The notes under the pieces were generated by a model, which was not told the origin of the DNA, did not search any database, and worked only from the letters and a program-made list of their open reading frames with translations. This document shows, in pieces, positions 5,826 to 5,840 of a DNA stretch of 5,840 nucleotides (positions are counted from its first letter, which is position 1; the number at the start of each line of letters is the position of its first letter). The position numbers were made by a program, and so were the translations under genes. The stretch is from an uncultured Atopobiaceae bacterium (GTDB taxonomy: Bacteria > Actinomycetota > Coriobacteriia > Coriobacteriales > Atopobiaceae): contig CANPVI010000101.1 of assembly GCA_947581665.1 (NCBI GenBank), positions 1 through 5,840 on the forward strand. The letters run 5' to 3'.

Positions 5826-5840
5826 TGGGCCGTATGACCT
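5818..5840 (+). CDS. Start of a probable RelE/ParE-type toxin gene (cut by right window edge)
   Basis: An ATG at 5818 opens a frame MSDGPYDL that is +1 relative to the antitoxin and overlaps its end by 8 bp. An AAAGGG stretch (5805-5810) seven bases upstream could serve as ribosome binding site. Only seven full codons are visible, so the family cannot be read. The toxin call rests on context, since Phd/YefM antitoxins are normally followed by an overlapping RelE/ParE/YoeB-like or Doc toxin; a short N-terminus leading into a Y-x-(L/V) strand suits the RelE/ParE fold. Confidence 0.6.

Overview
The window looks like a chromosomal segment from a GC-rich, Gram-positive actinobacterium, most likely class Coriobacteriia (gut or rumen relatives of Slackia, Olsenella or Eggerthella). 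Clues are the high GC content, strong GGAGG-type ribosome binding sites, and a large secreted protein that ends in tandem YRLYNPxSxEHLYT repeats (DUF5648-like) behind a glycine linker and a FIVAR-like module. That combination is familiar from Coriobacteriia surface proteins. The taxonomic call is inference from sequence style, not from a search.

Layout, left to right. Positions 1-1017 (minus) hold the N-terminal 339 codons of the translation GTPase TypA/BipA; the rest lies beyond the left edge. Its 126-bp upstream gap contains a perfect 7-bp inverted repeat next to a possible promoter. Positions 1144-1626 (minus) encode an unrecognised, strongly acidic 160-residue protein with an excellent ribosome binding site. 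The 245 bp between it and the next gene hold two inverted repeats: a 56-bp imperfect palindrome (1711-1766) and a 12-bp GC-rich hairpin (1809-1844) just after the stop codon of the large gene.

Positions 1872-5210 (minus) encode the dominant feature, a secreted protein of about 1,112 residues. It has a signal peptide, a chain of immunoglobulin-like and MBG-type modules, a glycine-rich linker, a FIVAR-like helical module, another Ig-like module and three DUF5648-like repeats. No LPXTG sorting signal or C-terminal membrane anchor is present. The ribosome binding site fits a TTG start better than the ATG three codons downstream.

A 357-bp divergent intergenic region (5211-5567) contains several inverted repeats. 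At its right end is an AT-rich operator-like palindrome directly in front of a Phd/YefM-type antitoxin gene (5568-5825, plus). The start of the next gene, probably the RelE/ParE-type toxin, overlaps the antitoxin by 8 bp and is cut by the window end.

The genes do not form one pathway: TypA is housekeeping, the surface protein is accessory, and the toxin-antitoxin module is a separate two-gene operon. No clearly new biological system is visible. The most interesting items are the domain order of the surface protein, the 56-bp palindrome, the typA leader inverted repeat and the toxin-antitoxin operator in the shared intergenic region.
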